In this document: piece after piece, positions 59,801-64,000 of the stretch
Numbering within the stretch: position 1 is the stretch's first letter
Layout: every line of letters begins with the position of its first letter
From: Aptenodytes patagonicus
Lineage: Eukaryota > Chordata > Aves > Sphenisciformes > Spheniscidae
Reading direction: 5' to 3'
Assembly: GCF_965638725.1 (NCBI RefSeq)
Contig: NC_134970.1
Coordinates: 5,399,001-5,463,000 of the forward strand
Length of the DNA stretch: 64,000 nt
The notes under the pieces: generated by a model
Database searches by the model: none
What the model was told of the DNA's origin: nothing
The model's input: the letters and a program-made list of their open reading frames with translations, nothing else
Translations under genes and position numbers: made by a program

Positions 59801-62800
59801 GTGTCACTGCATCTTCCTTTTGCAGCCCACAGCTTCTCTGCTGAGCTGTGCAGCCCCAAATCTCCTTCATTAAATACAGTTTCCTCTGGGATGTTCCCTG
59901 TGCGTGGGGCACGGCCGGAGCACGCTGTCCTGTAGCCTTCCCTCTCCTCCTCCTCCCGAGGAAATAACGTGAAAGGAGCTGCCACATTCCCTTCCTCCAC
60001 ATAAAATAAACACTGTTGGTAGCCTAATTAAACTTAATAGTTCACAGGAAAGGCTTTAACACAACCCAAAATGTCTCAGGAGGGCTCTGAAGTTATACGT
60101 GCTCTACAACCCCGCTAGGAAATCACACTGCTGTGAGGGGAGCACAAATTGCATCCGTAGGACCAAACTGCTGCTTTTCTGCTCTCAGCCCTCCTAACTC
60201 GATCCAAACACATCCACTCCCTTAAAATCATTGCGGTGCGCTGATTTCTGATGGCCTTATAACCTCTACGCAGCAATAACGGCAGCACACGCTCGCTCTG
60301 GATGCGTGCCTGGCTAGAGATAAAGACTTTTCAGGGGAGGGACTTATCTCGCTTCCCCTCGTATCTGCAGCAGTCTCCTGCCTGCCATCAGGCAGGGAAG
60401 ATGTTCCCTGGGCTCCGAAACTGCTGCGCGTGGTCAGCTCGAAGATGGCTTGTCCCAGCTCCCCGGCACCGGGGTTTTTCCCGCTGGGTCGCATCACCGT
60501 ACATCGTGCGGGCTTCCTCATCTGCCTGCCGCTGTTTCAGCTTTTAATGACTTGTCATCTCCTAAAAATATTTCTAGTCCAGATCTCCTTGGACATCTTG
60601 CCAGGCGTAAGAGTTGTAGCACAAATGAATTTGGTTTTTTTTAGTCCCCTTCTGCAGCTCTCCCAGACCCCTGGTCTCCAGTCATCCCGTAAGCGCAGGC
60701 CCAGCATCCGTCATTACTTTGATGATGGAGGAGAGAGAGGGGTGGGATCCATAGTGCAAATGGAACAAACGACCCGATTCTCTATCAACAGATGAGTGAG
60801 GTTTTACTTACATGGCTGCCGTGGCCCAGGCCTGGACCAGCCCTCTGTTTCTGGACTTTATTAAGCCCCTGTTGTATCTGCAGCAGCTCGGGAGTCTGCT
60901 TCAGACTTCACTTTGAGTTAGAGAAAGGATTTTATTTTATTTATTTATTTATTTATTTTTTTACAAAGGCTGAATGCTAAATGCAAAGCAGACGATCTCT
61001 GGGACCAGAGCGCTTTGATTTCTTTGTCCTGTCCGTTGCTCTCATGTATCACATCTTTTAAGCCAGCAGATCTTTTACTGAAGACTTCTGCTGTGCCTGG
61101 CCCCTGAGACTTCGGCCGCATCTCCAGAGCTGCCGGGGCCTTGACGGTACACAGGTTGTCTCCAGAAAGTATAAACCCTAACACCAAGCGAGCGAAGCAG
61201 GCTGGATCAGAGCACGCAGTCCTCATTGCCGTTCTGCTGCTGCAGCGACCACAGCAGGAAACAAAACTGGTCCCCTTCTCCGAAGGGCAGCGTGGTGGTT
61301 GGGAAGAAATCAATGGCTCGGACTAGTGTGCCTGGAGGTGGCTCTTTCCAGCCCGGCAAACGCTCGTGTGGCTCTCAGCAGGCTCATTTTCAGAAAAACT
61401 GTCTGAACACATCTGCTGGTGAAACAGGCAGGTTTAAAACACACCTGGATCCTTTTGCAGCGGAACAACTGCACAGCCAAAGCAGGAGGCCCTGTGCTCG
61501 ATGCCGGCGCTGGTGCAACAGATGCTGCAGGAGCTCTGACAAACTGGAGCAACCTTCTGAAACGCTTTGTTACTGTTTTAGTGCCATTAGGTGCAGAAGC
61601 TGGGTGTGCTCGTGCTGCTGGGAGCTCCGGCCCGCGTGTTGATGAGAGCCGTAAGCCAAAGCAGCACGTCACCCCGTGTCCCCGTCCTCTCGGGTGGCAG
61701 CAGGGACGGGGAAAATCAGGGACTGGAGTGCTGCCCCCAGTTAACCCCACTTGGCAGTAGAGCAGGTTTTGCAGGAACAAACCCCCTCATTTTAATTTCT
61801 AAAAGGAGAGAGACTCCACAAAGAGATGAACTTCTCATTCTGCATCCGGAAGAGCATCTGCAAAATGAGCTTAACAGAAACCTGCTTCATCTGTGTCTTG
61901 CCTGGGTTTCAGAGCAGGAGTTGGGCCAAGAAGGGATTTGGGGTAGAACAAGGGGACTTGGCTGAGTCGTGCCCAAACGACAGATCCCAAACTTCCTACT
62001 CCAGAGCATCCCCCGTCCGGAGCAGCTGGCGGCACACGTAGGACCGTGTTTGAAGGCCGGGAGAACTCTTCCCTGAAATCTCCCCTTTTCCGTTCAGTTC
62101 CTCCCAAAGTAGAGATGCATTTTGGGGGAGGGGGGTTCCTCTGCGCTGGTGGAGGGAGTGGGGGAGGGCTGGGCACCTCAGAAGGCGGCACTGGGACCCT
62201 TCTGCACCTCACGCCCCTCTTTGCCGTTGCAGCGGTTTAGTCCCTCACATCCTGGGGGATGTCATCTTCCTCTGGTGCTGCAACCTCTTGGCTCACTTCA
62301 TCAACACCTATGCGGTGGACGATAACGTGAGTGGAAGTGCCTGATGGAGGGTTTGGGGGGCCCGTACCAAGCACCTGCAGTTGGAAGGAGTTAATGGGAT
62401 GTTAACGACTAATTTAATACAGACACTGGGCTTTGGATAAAACACTGTAAGTGATGCCATGTCTGCTCAGGGCTGTGTTTCAGCTGCAGTTTAGGGGATC
62501 GGGTTTGATAGCGAATGTTTCCCCCGATTCTCAGCTGGGATGCGGTGTGGTTATTGTTGCTTTCTGCCTTCTTCCCCTGCCCCGCACCCATCATCTCAGG
62601 CTCAGAGGGATGTCATGTAGTGACAGCCCGGTGTCATCCGCCTCCTCCGTAATCCCTTTGGCTTTTCTTTCCAGTTCAGCCAGGCGTCGGTGATCCGGAG
62701 CTACACAAAATTTGTGATGGGGGTACGTAGGCAACTGCCATGTCATCTCTCTTCTTCCTGACATCTCTGGGGTGAGAGCTCATGGTCTGGGGGAAAAGGC

Positions 62801-63773
62801 TGGTCTGTACTTTATATCCAAAGATGAGGATAACTTTGCTTAACATGCAAAAGCTGGAACTAGCTTTTTTGACATGATTAACATTAGAGAGGCTACCGGT
62901 TTTCTGTGCTTTCAGATTGCTGTGAGCATGCTGACGTACCCTTTCCTTCTCGTGGGAGATCTCATGGCAGTGAACAACTGTGGGTATGTCCGTCACACTG
63001 AGATCTAAGGCTTTCCCTTCCTTTCTTCCAGCCCCTTGTTGTCTGAATCCTCTGCTAATGATCGTAAAGCTTTCATACAGAACCGTAAACTATATGGCAC
63101 CTCGCAGAGTCGGCTCGTTTCCTGTCCCAGGTTGCTTATAATTTTAGATCAGAGGGCACAGACAAGAGCAGCATAAAAGCTCAAGTGGAGAGAAATAGGG
63201 AGAGTCGTGGTGGTGTGGTCCAATCTGAACTAGACCGGGGGCAGAAGGGATCAAAGGGACCGTGCTGGCTCCAGGGAGCAGCACGAGGGGAAGCAAAGCT
63301 CTTAATGCAGCGACGGGTGCAGACAGGAGCAGGACCGAGCTTGCTTTCCCAATCCCACTGCTGCAAGAAGTCTGCATTTGTGCTTACGGGAAGGGGACTG
63401 GATCCAAGCCGCTGGTGTAGTGTTTTCTCAAGATCTGCTGGCTCTTGAAAGTGTGGATACAGTGTATAGTCCTGGGCTCTTAACATATCCAGGCAACGCT
63501 CCTTGTTTGTACGCTCCAGGGGAAATTAAATTACATGATCTGTTGCATTGTAAATAACGAGCTGGTCATTTGGCCTTCAGCCCGGTGCGGACACCGTTTC
63601 TGTGTCCTCGCTTACACTTATTGCTGCTCTTGTGTTACCTGTCTGGATAATGTGACATCTGTACAGACCGTCTCAGCTATTTCTTGTTGCCATGCAGGTT
63701 GCGCGCCGGCCTCCCTCCCTACGCTCCCGCATTTACATCCTGGATCCACTGCTGGAGGTATCTCAGTGCTCAG
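53704..63773 (+). CDS. MTCH1: MTCH1, mitochondrial carrier homolog 1 (11 coding exons, last exon missing)
   Basis: Eleven plus-strand exons join to 897 nt (299 residues) in one frame, all with GT-AG ends. The final exon (in human about 24 residues starting GQLFRGSS) lies beyond the right edge. The protein is a divergent member of the SLC25 carrier family in the mitochondrial outer membrane. MTCH1 (PSAP) is linked to apoptosis, and with MTCH2 to insertion of tail-anchored proteins. Carrier-like repeats show as [11 protein letters not shown] (47-57), [13 protein letters not shown] (164-176) and [12 protein letters not shown] (259-270), where the canonical PxDxxK motif is degenerate, as is typical of MTCH proteins. 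The region before LFVALGAG is about 33 residues, far shorter than the human N-terminal extension. MTCH2 is excluded by synteny with FGD2 and by residues such as [10 protein letters not shown]. Confidence 0.95.
53925..54640. repeat. CTATAT-rich minisatellite in MTCH1 intron 1
   Basis: About 700 bases of degenerate units of roughly 25-40 bases built on GGACCCCTATATAATGGGG and GGGATGAGGA. Phrases such as CCCCTATATA, CCCTGTA, TATAACGGGG and GATGAGGAC recur many times. It fills most of the 868-base intron 1. C-runs facing G-runs around TATA give many short inverted repeats. Confidence 0.85.
54743..54827 (+). CDS. MTCH1: MTCH1 exon 2
   Basis: Residues 58-85 plus the first base of A86: [20 protein letters not shown] then YLPGFFTY. 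The acceptor is CTCTTGCAG and the donor GTGAGC. Confidence 0.95.
56206..56312 (+). CDS. MTCH1: MTCH1 exon 3
   Basis: It completes A86 and adds [20 protein letters not shown] then [15 protein letters not shown] (87-121). [10 protein letters not shown] is the conserved carrier-family loop. The acceptor is TTTTCTTACCCAG and the donor GTAAAG. Confidence 0.95.
56481..56767. repeat. Intronic duplication, copy A (MTCH1 intron 3)
   Basis: It starts AGCTTTGGGAGCCCGAAAAG and ends CCAAGCCTTTTTCAG. It is nearly identical to 58096-58387. I count about eight base differences and one 5-base indel by eye. It is wholly intronic and contains no coding exon. Confidence 0.95.
57039..57116 (+). CDS. MTCH1: MTCH1 exon 4
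   Basis: Residues 122-147: [20 protein letters not shown] then RKVVKE, matching human FPPDEIEQVSNKDDMKTSL. The acceptor is CTGCTCAG and the donor GTGAGA. It is phase 0 at both ends. Confidence 0.95.
57432..57489 (+). CDS. MTCH1: MTCH1 exon 5
   Basis: Residues 148-166 plus one base: [19 protein letters not shown]. It starts the second carrier repeat. The acceptor is CCCTTCCCAG and the donor GTAAGT. Confidence 0.95.
57942..57993 (+). CDS. MTCH1: MTCH1 exon 6
   Basis: It completes V167 and adds [16 protein letters not shown], then two bases of S184. The acceptor is TTTCCTTGTAG and the donor GTGAGT. Confidence 0.95.
58096..58387. repeat. Intronic duplication, copy B (MTCH1 intron 6)
   Basis: Direct-orientation partner of 56481-56767, about 1.6 kb away, with exons 4, 5 and 6 in between. 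Similarity begins abruptly at AGCTTTGGGAG and stops abruptly after TTTTTCAG. No target-site duplication or poly(A) tail is evident. Confidence 0.95.
58837..58896 (+). CDS. MTCH1: MTCH1 exon 7
   Basis: It completes S184 and adds [19 protein letters not shown], then two bases of V204. The donor is GTACGT; a second GTGAGT six bases further on would break the frame. The acceptor is TTTCTTGGCAG. Confidence 0.93.
58897..62232 (+). other. MTCH1: MTCH1 intron 7
   Basis: At 3.3 kb this is the largest intron of the gene. It holds an (ATTT)n microsatellite at about 60.93-60.96 kb and otherwise unremarkable unique sequence. No exon of another gene was recognised on either strand. Confidence 0.75.
60929..60961. 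repeat. (ATTT)n microsatellite
   Basis: About eight tetranucleotide units ending in a T8 run, within MTCH1 intron 7. Confidence 0.9.
62233..62326 (+). CDS. MTCH1: MTCH1 exon 8
   Basis: It completes V204 and adds [20 protein letters not shown] then [11 protein letters not shown] (205-235). The acceptor is TGCCGTTGCAG and the donor GTGAGT. The end corresponds to the short human splice form. Confidence 0.95.
62675..62722 (+). CDS. MTCH1: MTCH1 exon 9
   Basis: Residues 236-251: [16 protein letters not shown]. The acceptor is TTTTCTTTCCAG and the donor GTACGT. Confidence 0.94.
62916..62983 (+). CDS. MTCH1: MTCH1 exon 10
   Basis: Residues 252-273 plus two bases of G274: [20 protein letters not shown] then NC. 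The acceptor is GTGCTTTCAG and the donor GTATGT. Confidence 0.95.
63698..63773 (+). CDS. MTCH1: MTCH1 exon 11
   Basis: It completes G274 and adds [20 protein letters not shown] then YLSAQ (275-299), matching human [20 protein letters not shown]. The acceptor is GCCATGCAG and the donor GTGAGG. Confidence 0.95.
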
Positions 63774-64000
63774 GTGAGGGAGCGGGGCACATGTGGGGCT
63801 TTGGGCTCCCTCTGCTCCTTCCCAAGGTCTCCAGCGCTGCCTAAAAAGTGCCTGTGCCGCATCCTTGACGTGCTCTGTAACCTGTTTCCATCCCTCCAGT
63901 TCTGGCACTGGTACCAGGCATGGCAGTACTGCTCTGCCCGTTACATGCCCCGAGCTTGCAGCCTGCAAACTTTTAGCCAACGCATTGCACACAGCAAAGC
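63774..64000 (+). other. MTCH1: MTCH1 intron 11 (partial)
   Basis: It opens with GTGAGG and reaches the window edge. The expected last exon is not seen in these 227 bases. Confidence 0.8.

Noticed and set aside
1-64000. CRISPR arrays, tRNA or rRNA genes, bacterial operons
   Set aside because: Repeats seen are tandem or dispersed eukaryotic types, no tRNA cloverleaf was recognised, and the genes are intron-split vertebrate genes.

Overview
The window is a stretch of a vertebrate nuclear genome, almost certainly from a bird. It has intron-split genes with GT-AG splice sites, CpG-rich promoters, a CR1 LINE 3' end of the avian/reptilian type, short introns and high GC, all of which fit a gene-rich avian microchromosome. 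No bacterial, viral or CRISPR content was seen.

Four protein-coding genes are recognised by reading exons directly. They lie in the order TBC1D22B(-), PIM1(-), FGD2(-), MTCH1(+), which is the human 6p21.2 arrangement read in reverse. Region by region: 1-4119 is intron 1 of TBC1D22B, whose first coding exon (4120-4175) and CpG-island promoter follow. 4.45-10.7 kb is a gene-free spacer with a CR1 fragment. 10.7-14.46 kb is the complete PIM1 serine/threonine kinase gene: six coding exons giving 313 residues, plus a 3' UTR with an AU-rich element. About 15.1-43.7 kb is a 29 kb gene-free region holding AT-rich islands, four TTCCWGGAA STAT-type sites, ten AP-1 heptamers, an orphan CpG-dense block and several minisatellites; it is a plausible regulatory domain for PIM1 and/or FGD2. 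44.1-52.74 kb is a complete FGD2 (DH-PH-FYVE-PH exchange factor): 16 coding exons giving 672 residues. A short head-to-head CpG-island spacer then leads to MTCH1, with 11 coding exons (299 residues) visible and the last exon beyond the right edge.

The genes do not form one pathway. PIM1 is a cytokine-induced, constitutively active kinase. FGD2 is a Cdc42 exchange factor known from leukocytes. MTCH1 is a mitochondrial outer-membrane carrier-like protein. TBC1D22B is a TBC (Rab-GAP type) protein. What links them is conserved synteny and, for FGD2 and MTCH1, a shared promoter interval.

The most notable non-genic observations are: a recent ~290-bp duplication in introns 3 and 6 of MTCH1; 13 copies of a 10-bp core (AAACTGAGGC) matching ancient MIR/CORE-SINE sequence; a CTATAT-rich minisatellite in MTCH1 intron 1 with a related-looking repeat at 40.8-41.2 kb; and an in-frame stop that removes the longer mammalian MTCH1 splice form. 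Exon boundaries were set by homology to remembered human proteins and by GT/AG and reading-frame consistency; no alignment was run.
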